64,000 nt of DNA from Arenibacter sp040216555. Lineage in GTDB: Bacteria > Bacteroidota > Bacteroidia > Flavobacteriales > Flavobacteriaceae. This document shows, one piece after another, positions 44,767 to 53,378 of this stretch. Position 1 is the first letter of the stretch. Every line of letters begins with the position of its first letter. The notes beneath the pieces were generated by a model, which did no database searches, was not told where the DNA came from, and worked only from the letters and a program-made list of their open reading frames with translations. The DNA lies in contig JAVJOW010000017.1 in NCBI GenBank assembly GCA_040216555.1, positions 3,322 through 67,321 of the forward strand, read 5' to 3'. The position numbers were made by a program, and so were the translations under genes.

Positions 44767-46014
44767 CTATTCATCCCTCAAAGCTTCAATAGGTCTAATG
44801 GTAGCGGCGCGCCAAGCTGGGAAAAAACCTGCCAAGGCCCCGGCTATTATCAATAAAAAAACCGTACTGAGTGCAACCCTGAAATTAATGGAAGGATTAA
44901 GGACATAATCTACCTGAAGGTTTGGCCCCACCAATTCCAATAGTCCCATACTAAATATTAGTCCGGCCAACCCGGCAACACTGGTAACAAAGATTGCCTC
45001 GTGCAATATCATGCCCACAATAGCCCTTGGCCGTGCACCCAAAGCCTTTCTTACCCCTATCTCCCGGGTTCTTTCTTTCACAATAATCATCATAATATTG
45101 CTAACACCGACCACCCCGGCCACAATAGTGCATATGCCCACGAACCAAAAGAAAAATTTAATCCCTCCCGTTAAATTTTGAAATCGCTTTACTGCTTCCA
45201 GAGTATTAAAAGTATTTATGGCACTGGGGTCATTGGGTGCTACCATATAAGCCTCCTTGAGGTAGGTTTTGATGTCTTCCGTCAATTTTACGGACTTTGC
45301 AACAGTCTCATCCAGACTGGCGGAAGGCTTTAATGTATAGAACAGCATATTTAGGTTATCGCTTCCATTAAAAACCCGTTGGGCAGTAGTTATTGGGATA
45401 AATAGTCTATCCTCTTCCCTATCGCCGCCCTTATCCCCATACACCCCAATGATCTGAAAATTAATCCCGGAAAGCTTCAAAAATGTACCAATGGGATTTT
45501 CTTCCCCTTTTAGCAGTTCCCGCCTAATTTTATTGCTGATCACCACCACCTTGGCAACGCTTTCCTCATCTCCATAATTTAAATAGCGGCCTTGGGAAAT
45601 ATATTGATTTTCGATATTCTGAAATAAAGGAGACACGCCCTGTACGGAATAGGAACCTGATTCGGCATTATAATCTACAGTTACATTTCTTACCCTAAAA
45701 AACGGGGATCTATTCTCAAGGTCTTCGGCAAATTTGGAATTGATAGCTTGATAATTACTATTTCTTAGCTGTATGGGCCTACCTGGATTTAAGCCCATGT
45801 ATTCCTGGGTAGTAACCTGTGTCCATACCCCGATCCTGTTACTGGCATCGGCTTCAAATTCTTTGGCAATACCATTCTGCATGCCCTGTCCAAAAGCCAA
45901 TAAAACCACCAAAATAAAAATACCCGAGGCTACGGAAACACCTGTAAGAATAGTACGGAGTTTATTTTTTTGTATGGCATCAAAAATTTCCTGCCATCTT
46001 TCAATATCAAACAT
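44767..46014 (-). CDS. MacB-like ABC transporter permease, set A first permease
   Basis: A 415-residue permease with the same layout: N-terminal helix, MacB_PCD domain and three helices after ERTREIGVRKALGARPRAI (about 313-331). It is the first gene of the array. A 14-bp perfect palindrome lies 46 nt upstream of its start and may control the whole array. Confidence 0.92.
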   Translation of the reverse strand: MFDIERWQEIFDAIQKNKLRTILTGVSVASGIFILVVLLAFGQGMQNGIAKEFEADASNRIGVWTQVTTQEYMGLNPGRPIQLRNSNYQAINSKFAEDLENRSPFFRVRNVTVDYNAESGSYSVQGVSPLFQNIENQYISQGRYLNYGDEESVAKVVVISNKIRRELLKGEENPIGTFLKLSGINFQIIGVYGDKGGDREEDRLFIPITTAQRVFNGSDNLNMLFYTLKPSASLDETVAKSVKLTEDIKTYLKEAYMVAPNDPSAINTFNTLEAVKRFQNLTGGIKFFFWFVGICTIVAGVVGVSNIMMIIVKERTREIGVRKALGARPRAIVGMILHEAIFVTSVAGLAGLIFSMGLLELVGPNLQVDYVLNPSINFRVALSTVFLLIIAGALAGFFPAWRAATIRPIEALRDE

Positions 46015-46059
46015 AGGCCCAAGAGTGTTTATTGAATAAGACCCTTGCGAAATAAAATT

Positions 46060-46073
46060 GTTACAGCTGTAAC
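46060..46073. promoter_or_regulatory. 14-bp perfect palindrome, candidate operator of the efflux array
   Basis: GTTACAGCTGTAAC reads the same on both strands and sits in the 88-nt gap ahead of the first permease, where the promoter must be. Its ACAG/CTGT core recurs as ACAGACTGT at 42251-42259, ahead of the ATPase gene. It is the right size for a TetR- or MarR-type site, but no such regulator gene lies in the window. Confidence 0.45.
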
Positions 46074-46102
46074 TCTAAATAAATGTTAAAATTGATCTAT
46101 AA

Positions 46103-46315
46103 TTAGGCTTTCATCTTTTTATAGATAAAGAAAAATAAACCCGCCACCAATAGATAGGGAACGGCCATAAGATACACAATACCATTATTGATACCTTTAG
46201 CAGTAGCCTCACTGCCTTCACTTTCCAATACTGCCCTACACATGGCGCATTGAGCTTCTGCCAATTCTGGAACCAAGACAAAAACCAAAGTTAAAAGCAA
46301 TATAGTATACCGCAT
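46103..46315 (-). CDS. Small exported CxxC membrane protein of the cytochrome oxidase cluster
   Basis: A 70-residue protein with a signal sequence (about 1-19), a mature start QCAMCRAVLES containing a CxxC pair, and one C-terminal membrane helix (about 46-65) with a KKMKA tail. The frame is open up to 46360, but that extension overlaps the DUF420 gene and does not look like a protein start, so I chose the ATG at 46315. The CxxC suggests metal or thiol chemistry near the membrane. It closes the oxidase biogenesis cluster, with no known function. Confidence 0.75.
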   Translation of the reverse strand: MRYTILLLTLVFVLVPELAEAQCAMCRAVLESEGSEATAKGINNGIVYLMAVPYLLVAGLFFFIYKKMKA

Positions 46316-46349
46316 TTTTAAAGTAGTAGGTCTTGGATATGTTGATTTT

Positions 46350-46883
46350 TTAGTGCACATAATAGGGAGATATCATTAAATAGACCACTACCCCGGTAAC
46401 GGCAACATACAGCCATAATGGAAAGGTAATCTTTGCCAGTTTCCTATGGGCCGCATAATTTTTAAGGTAAGCCTTTGCATAGGTACGCAGTACCAAAGGT
46501 ATAATTACTATAGAAAGTATGATATGGGTTACCAAAATAAAGAAATAGATATATCTCACAATCCCTTCTCCACCAAATGATGTGGAATCAGAGGTCATAT
46601 GATAGGCCACATACATTACTAGAAATGCCAAGGAAAGAACAATACAAGCGGTCATCAATTTTTGATGCAGCTCCAACTTCCCATTTTTAACGGCAAGAAC
46701 GGCAACCACCAACAAAACGGCTGTTAACCCATTTATAGAAGCATATATGGGAGGTAAAAAACCTAGAGGATCCACATTGGGCAATTTAACCCCAAAGAGC
46801 AATGCCACTACCAAGGGTATAACAATGGAAACCAAGTTTATGATTTTATTGAATTTTTTTTCTTTTAAAGCGATTGCATCCAT
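46350..46883 (-). CDS. DUF420 family membrane protein
   Basis: The 177-residue membrane protein has five hydrophobic segments and matches DUF420, a family found next to SCO and cytochrome c oxidase genes in Bacteroidota and Firmicutes (CtaM/YozB group). CtaM in Staphylococcus is needed for heme-copper oxidase activity; a similar assembly role is a reasonable inference here. It begins one nucleotide inside the SCO1 stop region (overlap at 46883), so translation is coupled. Confidence 0.88.
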   Translation of the reverse strand: MDAIALKEKKFNKIINLVSIVIPLVVALLFGVKLPNVDPLGFLPPIYASINGLTAVLLVVAVLAVKNGKLELHQKLMTACIVLSLAFLVMYVAYHMTSDSTSFGGEGIVRYIYFFILVTHIILSIVIIPLVLRTYAKAYLKNYAAHRKLAKITFPLWLYVAVTGVVVYLMISPYYVH

Positions 46884-47611
46884 TATTCTTCCAATAATTT
46901 TTTGATATCCTCTTTTAGGATCGATATCTGTTCCTCTTCCCCATGGTCATTTTCCCCCTCCTGCTCGGTAATGGTCCCCCTGTAATACACAATTGGATTT
47001 CCAAACTTATCTACCCTGGAACGTATAAAACCATTTTTATCTACCAAAGCAAAAAGACCCGAATGTTCAAACCCGCCTTCCGCCTCCGGAACTTCAGCTG
47101 CAAAAATACTAAATCCGGTATTGGCCAAGGTATAAATATCGTTTAGATTCCCCGTTAACAAATGCCAATCCATATTGGTAATGCCGTAATCTTCGGCGTA
47201 TTCCTTTAATACCCCGGGCGTATCATATTCTGGATTTATGGTGAATGAAGCCACTCCAAAATTTTCAAAATCCTTAAATTCATTTTGAATCTGAATCAAG
47301 TTTTTGTTCATTATGGGGCAAATTGTAGGACAGGTAGTAAAAAAGAACTCCACCAGAAAAACCTTTCCCTTATAATCGTCATTCGTTATTAATAGACTGT
47401 CCTGATCCATAAAAGCAAATGGAGGCACTCTGCGTCTTTCACCGTTCATTTCAACATAGGCCAACTTTTCATTGCCATCTTTTAGGTTTAACCTATCATT
47501 TTGTATAACGGAACCCCCTTGCACCCGATCAACAATTTTTGGCACGAAAATGATTCCAAAAACTAGGATTACCAATGATACCCAAACATATGTATAATTA
47601 TTCTTTTGCAT
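46883..47611 (-). CDS. SCO1/SenC family copper chaperone
   Basis: The 242-residue membrane-anchored protein (one helix at about 9-27) has a thioredoxin fold with the copper site intact: TTCPTICP with Cys94 and Cys98, and the distal His183 in GGFEHSGL. SCO proteins deliver copper or reduce the CuA site during assembly of cytochrome c oxidase subunit II. It overlaps the thioredoxin-fold gene by 14 nt upstream and DUF420 by one base downstream, so the three are tightly coupled. Confidence 0.94.
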   Translation of the reverse strand: MQKNNYTYVWVSLVILVFGIIFVPKIVDRVQGGSVIQNDRLNLKDGNEKLAYVEMNGERRRVPPFAFMDQDSLLITNDDYKGKVFLVEFFFTTCPTICPIMNKNLIQIQNEFKDFENFGVASFTINPEYDTPGVLKEYAEDYGITNMDWHLLTGNLNDIYTLANTGFSIFAAEVPEAEGGFEHSGLFALVDKNGFIRSRVDKFGNPIVYYRGTITEQEGENDHGEEEQISILKEDIKKLLEE

Positions 47612-48224
47612 TATTCTTTTTAAGGGCCATACGATATTCGGCCAATATAATTTTTACATCATCCTCCATCTTATTGTTTAAATCCGCCACCGAGGACGTA
47701 TCAAAACCATATTTCACACCCTCATCTTCATCATCGTCCCTTCCCCTAAGCACTCTATTCTTATCAATAATAAACACATAGGGAGTACTCAGATTCCCAT
47801 CTAAGCTCAGGTTTGTTTTTAAACTCTTAAAAAGCCTATTAATTTCATCCTCATCGCCATAAACAAAATTCCATTTGCCTACATCGGCCAATTGCTCCAA
47901 CTCCTTTTTCAATTCTGCTACGCCCTGTTCTGTACCCTTGGGCATGACCATAACAAATTGAAAATCGTTAAACTCGTTAAAACGCTTGTATATCTTCTGG
48001 TTCAAATTAAAGGCATTGCCCTTCTTACTTTCCACGTCCTTTCCAAGAAACCCCAACACGGTAATTTTACCTTCCAAGGATACATCCTTGGCATCGAAAT
48101 TAATTTCAGGAACATTCTCCGTTAAGGTTGCCAATTTGCCAAAGTTTGTGATGCCGGTAGCAAAAAATAGATATATCACTATAGGGAGGACAAATAAGGT
48201 AACCAATACTAATGTTTTCTTCAT
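47598..48224 (-). CDS. Membrane-anchored thioredoxin-fold protein of the oxidase cluster
   Basis: A 208-residue protein with an N-terminal helix (about 4-24) and a body that reads like a diverged SCO/AhpC fold (ITVLGFLGKDVESKKG, then FQFVMVMPKG, and FIIDKNRVLRGRDDDEDEG). The usual CxxC is absent. The frame is open back to 48272, but the ATG at 48224 (MKKTLVLVTLFVLP) gives a normal signal-anchor start. It overlaps SCO1 by 14 nt, so it likely assists oxidase assembly, perhaps structurally. Confidence 0.78.
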   Translation of the reverse strand: MKKTLVLVTLFVLPIVIYLFFATGITNFGKLATLTENVPEINFDAKDVSLEGKITVLGFLGKDVESKKGNAFNLNQKIYKRFNEFNDFQFVMVMPKGTEQGVAELKKELEQLADVGKWNFVYGDEDEINRLFKSLKTNLSLDGNLSTPYVFIIDKNRVLRGRDDDEDEGVKYGFDTSSVADLNNKMEDDVKIILAEYRMALKKNNAKE

Positions 48225-48315
48225 CCAATGTAAATTAGTTTCCAACATTACAGTTTGGACGAAAAAGAACATTCCTCCGCTGTAAAATCAGCACAATCCA
48301 AATATGTACAAAAAT

Positions 48316-48344
48316 AAAAAAGACGGCTGTTATACCGTCTTTTT
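48316..48344 (-). terminator. Rho-independent terminator after the oxidase subunit IV gene
   Basis: A 10-bp stem, aaaaagacgg (48317-48326) with ccgtcttttt (48335-48344), and an 8-nt loop; on the minus strand it ends in a T-run. It lies 18 nt beyond the subunit IV stop and divides the structural genes from the biogenesis genes. Confidence 0.85.
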
Positions 48345-48361
48345 GATCTGTTAATTATTCG

Positions 48362-48745
48362 TTAGAAATTCCACTTCACAAAGCCATCGCTATAAACGTG
48401 ATATATATAATCTGCTTCAAAGAGAAGAATAAAAATAAGATAGGCCACAAGGAAAATAGGGGTCCATACAATTGCTCTTCTCAGAGAACTCTTTTCATCC
48501 CTAAGGTGCATAAAGTCCCAAGAAATATAATAGGCCTTTACCAAGGTTAATATGATAAAAATCCAATTTAAGACTTTCATTCCCAGAAAATGGGAATGAG
48601 TCAATGCAGCAGGTTTTAAAATCCCCAATGCCACTTCAACTATAGTCACCAAAGTAAGGAATATTAGTACGCCCCATATTTTTTGGGTGTTGGACTTAAA
48701 CTTCAACAGACCTCTAAATATTTCGAGTTTATGTTCGTGTGCCAT
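48362..48745 (-). CDS. Cytochrome c oxidase subunit IV family protein
   Basis: A 127-residue membrane protein with three hydrophobic segments, matching the prokaryotic COX4/CoxF group. Its position right after subunit III and its size agree. It contributes to stability of the caa3-type oxidase. Subunits I and II are not in the window and must lie elsewhere. It is followed by a terminator. Confidence 0.88.
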   Translation of the reverse strand: MAHEHKLEIFRGLLKFKSNTQKIWGVLIFLTLVTIVEVALGILKPAALTHSHFLGMKVLNWIFIILTLVKAYYISWDFMHLRDEKSSLRRAIVWTPIFLVAYLIFILLFEADYIYHVYSDGFVKWNF

Positions 48746-48800
48746 TTCTAATTCTATTTTTTATATATTCTTTAAAGGACAAAAATTTATTCTAATCAAA

Positions 48801-49775
48801 TTACACCAGGTAGAAGAAGGTAAATACAAATACCCAAACCAAATCTACAAAGTGCCAGTATAATCCAACTTTTTCCACCATTTCATAATGCCCCCTTCTC
48901 TCATAAGTACCCAGAATAACATTAAAAAAGATGATACAGTTGATTACGACCCCAGAAAATACGTGAAAGCCGTGAAAACCAGTGATGAAGAAGAAGAAAT
49001 CAGCAAACAATCTACTACCATACTCATTGCGCCATAGGTTGGCTCCTTCCACAACAAGCGCCGCATCGTTCAACTTTTTCAAAGATTCATCCCTTGTCAA
49101 AACAGTCTTATGCCCATCCTCGTTCAATAATTCCGTACGAATCAACACATTAGGATTGGACTTTACCCCTTCAACCACCTCATTCAAAGAGTAACTGGGC
49201 AAAGCATCGCCTTTGTAGTACCAAATTCCATTTTTCTTTTCATGATCAACCCTTTCTTCTTGCAGCGTCTCTGCAAAATCCCTTAAAGCAAGTCGATCGC
49301 CTGAATCAGCGCTAACAAATTGCAATACTCTACCGCCTTTAGTTTCCAAAGCTCCAAAATCACCTTTTATAAAAGTAGCCCATTCCCAAGCCTGTGAGCC
49401 TACGAAAATTGCTCCTCCAATAATAGTAAGGAACATATACCAGACTACCTTCGTCTTTTGTAATTTATGACCGGCATCAACAGCCAATACCATGGTCACA
49501 GAGGACATTATCAAAATAAAGGTCATGAACGCCACATAGTACATAGGATAGTTCCCATGAAAAAACGGAACGTGGGTAAACACCTCATCGGCGATTGGCC
49601 AAGTTTCTATAAACTTAAATCTAGAAAAACCGTATGCAGCAAGAAAGCCAGAAAACGTCAAAGCATCGGACACAAGAAAAAACCACATCATCAACTTTCC
49701 GTAGCTAGCGCCTAGAGGTTGATTTCCTCCACCCCAGACATTTTCTTCTGTACCCGTAGTAACCGTAGTATCCAT
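48801..49775 (-). CDS. Cytochrome c oxidase subunit III with a long inserted loop
   Basis: A 324-residue heme-copper oxidase subunit III. The helices (AYGFSRFK, HGFHVFSGV, VEKVGLYWHFVDLVWVFVF) are conserved, but between about residues 120 and 235 lies a charged, non-membrane insert (FIKGDFGALETKGG to VEGANLWRNE) that is absent from typical proteins of about 200-260 residues. The insert would be outside the membrane. It has its own promoter and is followed by subunit IV, 55 nt away. Confidence 0.92.
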   Translation of the reverse strand: MDTTVTTGTEENVWGGGNQPLGASYGKLMMWFFLVSDALTFSGFLAAYGFSRFKFIETWPIADEVFTHVPFFHGNYPMYYVAFMTFILIMSSVTMVLAVDAGHKLQKTKVVWYMFLTIIGGAIFVGSQAWEWATFIKGDFGALETKGGRVLQFVSADSGDRLALRDFAETLQEERVDHEKKNGIWYYKGDALPSYSLNEVVEGVKSNPNVLIRTELLNEDGHKTVLTRDESLKKLNDAALVVEGANLWRNEYGSRLFADFFFFITGFHGFHVFSGVVINCIIFFNVILGTYERRGHYEMVEKVGLYWHFVDLVWVFVFTFFYLV

Positions 49776-49805
49776 ATAAAAATTATAGCGTTAATAAAAT
49801 TTTCA

Positions 49806-49834
49806 CAAATTTACATTTTTTTCGGCTAAACAAA
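49806..49834 (-). promoter_or_regulatory. Bacteroidota promoter for oxidase subunit III
   Basis: On the minus strand, TTTG (49834-49831), a 17-nt spacer, and the exact TAAATTTG box (49813-49806), 30 nt before the ATG at 49775. Confidence 0.65.
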
Positions 49835-49922
49835 ATTTTTGCCTTTTAAAAATGGCAAAAAAAACCCATTCTAAATAAGCTCGCCTAGAATACCTTCTAA
49901 TTACCAAAGAATTAGCCCCTCT

Positions 49923-50504
49923 TTAGTTCACGAAATACATGAAAAGAATTAAATAAATCCAAAGAATATCCAAAAAATGCCAAAATGTAGCTCCCAATTC
50001 CAAACCGAGCATTTCCTCTGAGGAATACTTATTTCGCAAGTGATTGGCAATAACCACCAAAAGTGAAATAATACCGGCAACAACGTGAACAATATGCACT
50101 GCCGCTATTAAAAAGACATAGGACATTTTAATATTGCTCGTAGGTCCGGTAAAATAGTAACCATTGGCTACCATCTGTGAAAACCCGTTGAATTGCAATA
50201 TTATAAATGTAATCCCCAGAGCCAGTGTTAACAGTAACCAACTGGTACACTGTTTGACCCTATCCTGCCTTATGGCCTTCTTAGCCATAATATAGGTTAT
50301 ACTGCTTATAATTATAACTATGGTACTCGCCAAAAACGATGATGGCAAAGTCAGGTCCTTGATCCAATCTTCCCGAGAACTACTTACTATATAGGCGCTG
50401 GTCCAACCAGCAAATCCCATTAGCAAGCTCACAATCCCGAACCAGAGCATCATTTTCTTTGCCCTAGCGTTCTTTTCCTTTCCCGTACCTTGTGTTAAGT
50501 CCAT
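49923..50504 (-). CDS. Heme-copper oxidase subunit III-like protein
   Basis: A 193-residue protein with five membrane helices of the COX3 fold, including HIVHVVAGIISLLVV and LELGATFWHFLDILWIYLILF. It is a shorter paralogue of the subunit III downstream. Paired subunit III genes are a regular feature of flavobacterial oxidase clusters. It follows cyoE by 5 nt, so both are on one message. Confidence 0.9.
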   Translation of the reverse strand: MDLTQGTGKEKNARAKKMMLWFGIVSLLMGFAGWTSAYIVSSSREDWIKDLTLPSSFLASTIVIIISSITYIMAKKAIRQDRVKQCTSWLLLTLALGITFIILQFNGFSQMVANGYYFTGPTSNIKMSYVFLIAAVHIVHVVAGIISLLVVIANHLRNKYSSEEMLGLELGATFWHFLDILWIYLILFMYFVN

Positions 50505-50509
50505 CCTTA

Positions 50510-51409
50510 TTAAATAAATTTATCCATTACATATACCACTTGCATAAGTGTTATATAACTTACACTGGCCAACATTAATTTCCTTGCGGAATCATTATCT
50601 CTTTTTTCATATAATCGAAACGCAAAGAACAACATTACCGTACCCATTAAAAAAACGATAATAGCCGCCACAATTGATAATTGAAGCCTTCCTGTGAAGC
50701 CAAATACGGGAATTACCGAAATAATCATCATCCAAATTGTGTACATAATTATTTGCAAAGCTGTACCCTTATCCTTTTTACCGGTAGGAAGCATTTTAAA
50801 ACCACCTTTTTTATAATCCTCGTCCAACATCCAACCTAAGGCCCAGAAATGGGGAAACTGCCAAAAGAACTGTATCATAAACAAGGTTCCGGGCTCAATT
50901 CCAAAATTATCCGTAGCGGCCACCCATCCCAACATAAAGGGAATAGCACCCGGAAAAGCACCTACAAAGACAGCTAAGGGCGTTTTAGTCTTTAAAGGTG
51001 TATAGACGCTTGTGTACAAGAAAATAGAGATGGCGCCAAACATGGCCGTCTTAGGGTTAAGGAAATACAAGGCCACGATTCCCAAAATTGTCATTAGAAC
51101 GGCAATGGCCATAGCCGTAGCCACAGACATTCTACCTGATGGTATTGGTCTGTTCTTGGTGCGACTCATTAGAGCATCCAGGTCTTTTTCTATAATTTGA
51201 TTATAGGCATTGGAAGCCCCTACCATACAATAGCCTCCAAAAGCTAAAAGTAGCACCGACGAGAAATTAATTTCAACAGCTCCCAGAAAATATCCTGCAA
51301 TGGAAGAAAAGACCACACTTACAGCAAGTCTTGCTTTGGTAATTTCTTTAAAGTCAGTAAAATATACCGCTAATGAGGCATTTTTCACTGAACCGACCGC
51401 CGTTTTCAT
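50510..51409 (-). CDS. cyoE: Protoheme IX farnesyltransferase (heme O synthase)
   Basis: A 299-residue integral membrane prenyltransferase of the UbiA superfamily that farnesylates heme B to heme O for the oxidase. About nine hydrophobic segments surround the substrate motif NAYNQIIEKDLDALMSRTKN (about 66-85), which carries the aspartate pairs, and the second DEDYKKGGFKMLP motif (about 197-209). It heads the oxidase operon, with a clear promoter just upstream. Confidence 0.94.
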   Translation of the reverse strand: MKTAVGSVKNASLAVYFTDFKEITKARLAVSVVFSSIAGYFLGAVEINFSSVLLLAFGGYCMVGASNAYNQIIEKDLDALMSRTKNRPIPSGRMSVATAMAIAVLMTILGIVALYFLNPKTAMFGAISIFLYTSVYTPLKTKTPLAVFVGAFPGAIPFMLGWVAATDNFGIEPGTLFMIQFFWQFPHFWALGWMLDEDYKKGGFKMLPTGKKDKGTALQIIMYTIWMMIISVIPVFGFTGRLQLSIVAAIIVFLMGTVMLFFAFRLYEKRDNDSARKLMLASVSYITLMQVVYVMDKFI

Positions 51410-51430
51410 TTACATTTTTTAAATGGACCG

Positions 51431-51461
51431 CAAAGATACACCGCATAAGGATTTTTTGCAA
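51431..51461 (-). promoter_or_regulatory. Bacteroidota promoter for cyoE
   Basis: Minus strand: TTG (51461-51459), a 20-nt spacer, and the exact TATCTTTG box (51438-51431), 22 nt before the ATG at 51409. Confidence 0.65.
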
Positions 51462-51579
51462 CCAAATAAACATGTTTATGTGAATTATCTAAAAAGAAGC
51501 CTTAGAACTTCAAACGCCACTGAAAAATACACTCTTCATTATTTGACCAATGGGGGCCACCAAATCCTTTTGAAACAAA

Positions 51580-51607
51580 AAAATCCCGAGCGATGGCTCG
51601 GGATTTT
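51580..51607 (-). terminator. Rho-independent terminator of tonB
   Basis: A perfect 12-bp stem, aaaatcccgagc (51580-51591) with gctcgggatttt (51596-51607), with loop gatg, and a T-run on the minus strand. It is 21 nt beyond the tonB stop. Confidence 0.9.
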
Positions 51608-51627
51608 AAATATATTTAGAACTTAAA

Positions 51628-52338
51628 CTATTGCAATTTGAAAGTAATTGGTATACTAAACGGTACACGAACTGGTCTACCTCTTTGCTTCCCTGGAGTC
51701 ATTTTAGGCAATTTACTAATAATCCTTGCAGCTTCTTCCTCCAAGTTTTTATCCGGACCTCTCATCCTTACGTTCCCTATGCTTCCGTCTTTTTGGATAA
51801 CGAACATTACGTTAACCCTACCTTGCACTCCCATTTCCTGGGCAATTTCTGGATATCGGAAGTTTTTTCCAATGTGCTTCTGCATCATAGAGTTGAAACA
51901 ATCCCTTAATTTGCTTTTTGGCTCATTTTCACAGCCTGGAAAAATAGGAACATCCTCAATAACAGCAAAAGGTACATCTACATCTTCCTCTACCTCTTCC
52001 ACTTCAACATCGGCCACTTCTATTACTTCTTCCTCTTGACTGGTTTCTGTAGATTCTATTACAGTCTCTTCCACTTCCTCCTCATCCTCAACAACCTCAA
52101 TAATCTCTGGTGCTGCTGGTGGTGGTGGTGGTGGTGGAGTTTTAATTTGTTCGGTCATTGGAACTTCTTCGTCCAAAGTATCCTCTACATTCATGGTGTA
52201 ATCAAAATTGTTGTCGTCGTCATAGGTCTTCCATTCAAAAGCTATATACGTCAATAGCATAACCAGAACAAGACCAATAACGAAATAAAGTCCGCTATTT
52301 CTTGTTAAATCTGCTTTCGGATTCTTTTTAAGTTCCAT
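51628..52338 (-). CDS. tonB: Energy-transducing TonB protein
   Basis: The 236-residue protein has one N-terminal membrane helix (about 15-33), a proline-rich then highly acidic spacer (about 68-125, with TPPPPPPPAAPE and long Glu runs) and a C-terminal TonB domain (about 145-236) with YPEIAQEMGVQGRVNVMFVI and VPFSIPITFKLQ. It couples the proton-motive force to outer-membrane receptors. No ExbB/ExbD genes adjoin. The poly-acidic spacer is longer than in E. coli TonB, a common Bacteroidota trait. Confidence 0.95.
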   Translation of the reverse strand: MELKKNPKADLTRNSGLYFVIGLVLVMLLTYIAFEWKTYDDDNNFDYTMNVEDTLDEEVPMTEQIKTPPPPPPPAAPEIIEVVEDEEEVEETVIESTETSQEEEVIEVADVEVEEVEEDVDVPFAVIEDVPIFPGCENEPKSKLRDCFNSMMQKHIGKNFRYPEIAQEMGVQGRVNVMFVIQKDGSIGNVRMRGPDKNLEEEAARIISKLPKMTPGKQRGRPVRVPFSIPITFKLQ

Positions 52339-52582
52339 AATTCTTAATTTTTAATGTTCGCTAATTTATATATTTATTTTATCTGTTTAAAACTTTTTGT
52401 TAAAAAAAATACAAATAAATTCAAACAGCTCATTGGGCTCCAAAGTATCCTTTTAATATGTAACTAAAGGCCTTGAAAACAACTAATGGGCAGAATCTAA
52501 ATTCCCAAATATCCATTCCGCTAAGAACCAGTAAGTTGCATCCTATTATTTAGAACACATCCCAAATTACTTAAAAAAAACA

Positions 52583-52984
52583 CTATTTCAACCAATTCAA
52601 GGGAGTTTTTCCAGAGAAAATGTATTTTACCGTAAAACTTCCGAACAATGCCCCCAAACTATTCGCCAAAACATCCAGCAAATCGGGATCTCTATCAATT
52701 GTGGCCACACCCTGAAGCACCTCAATAATTATACCATAAATAACGGCGTACAAAATTATTTTCACAATCACTTTCTTCAACGGCGTATTTCTACGATCAA
52801 TTTCCCTAAAGGACAAGCAACCCAAAGCGGTAAATACAAAATAAAAAGTAAAATGTACCAGCTTGTCCAAATGCGGAATATCTATAGAAGGTAAACTCTC
52901 CACGTCCAAAGAAAATAAGCTGAGCGTTGTTATGAACACCACCCAGCTTATAAACAAGACTGTAAAAAAATATTTTTTAAGCAC
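52583..52984 (-). CDS. VanZ-like family protein
   Basis: About 133 residues with four membrane helices in the VanZ pattern (a short DIPHLDKLVHFTFYFVF helix and DLLDVLANSLGALFG loop). The open frame extends to 53041, but the upstream part overlaps the end of gcvH and looks unnatural. A GTG at 52984 overlapping the gcvH stop (GTGCTTAA) is the likely start, implying translational coupling. The function of VanZ-like proteins outside teicoplanin resistance is not known. Confidence 0.85.
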   Translation of the reverse strand: MLKKYFFTVLFISWVVFITTLSLFSLDVESLPSIDIPHLDKLVHFTFYFVFTALGCLSFREIDRRNTPLKKVIVKIILYAVIYGIIIEVLQGVATIDRDPDLLDVLANSLGALFGSFTVKYIFSGKTPLNWLK

Positions 52985-53357
52985 CCACAAGTTCTTTGTA
53001 CTCCGCATCCCCCAGCAAGCCCTCCACTTCGGAAGAATCACTAATTTTTACTTTAATGATCCAACCCTCACCATAAGGATCGGTATTTACCTTTTCCGGT
53101 TCGTCCTCAAGCGATTCATTAAAAGCTATGATTTCCCCACTTAAGGGAAGAAAAAGATCGGAAACTGTCTTTACGGCCTCAACCGTTCCAAAAACCTCAT
53201 CCTTGTCCAAGGTTTCATCCAAGGTCTCCACTTCCACATAAACAATATCCCCTAGTTCCCCTTGGGCAAAATCAGTAATCCCGACTATAGCGATATCGCC
53301 CTCTATTCTGACCCATTCATGGTCTTTTGTGTACTTTAAATCTGAAGGTATATTCAT
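52977..53357 (-). CDS. gcvH: Glycine cleavage system H protein
   Basis: The 126-residue lipoyl carrier shuttles the aminomethyl group of glycine among GcvP, GcvT and lipoamide dehydrogenase. The lipoyl-lysine is Lys63 in GTVEAVKTVSDLF. Conserved YTKDHEWVRIEG (10-21) and ITDFAQGELGDIVY (27-40) are intact, and the length is standard. It overlaps the VanZ-like gene by 8 nt. Other glycine-cleavage genes are not nearby. Confidence 0.96.
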   Translation of the reverse strand: MNIPSDLKYTKDHEWVRIEGDIAIVGITDFAQGELGDIVYVEVETLDETLDKDEVFGTVEAVKTVSDLFLPLSGEIIAFNESLEDEPEKVNTDPYGEGWIIKVKISDSSEVEGLLGDAEYKELVGA

Positions 53358-53378
53358 TATCTAAATTTGTTATGGCAA

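Noticed and set aside
51423..51626. Open frame of 67 codons between cyoE and tonB
   Set aside because: It contains the tonB terminator stem and the cyoE promoter; the sequence is explained by those signals and the peptide has no protein-like pattern.
52984..53041. Longer N-terminus for the VanZ-like protein
   Set aside because: The extension overlaps the gcvH coding region by 65 nt, and a GTG overlapping the gcvH stop gives a natural start.
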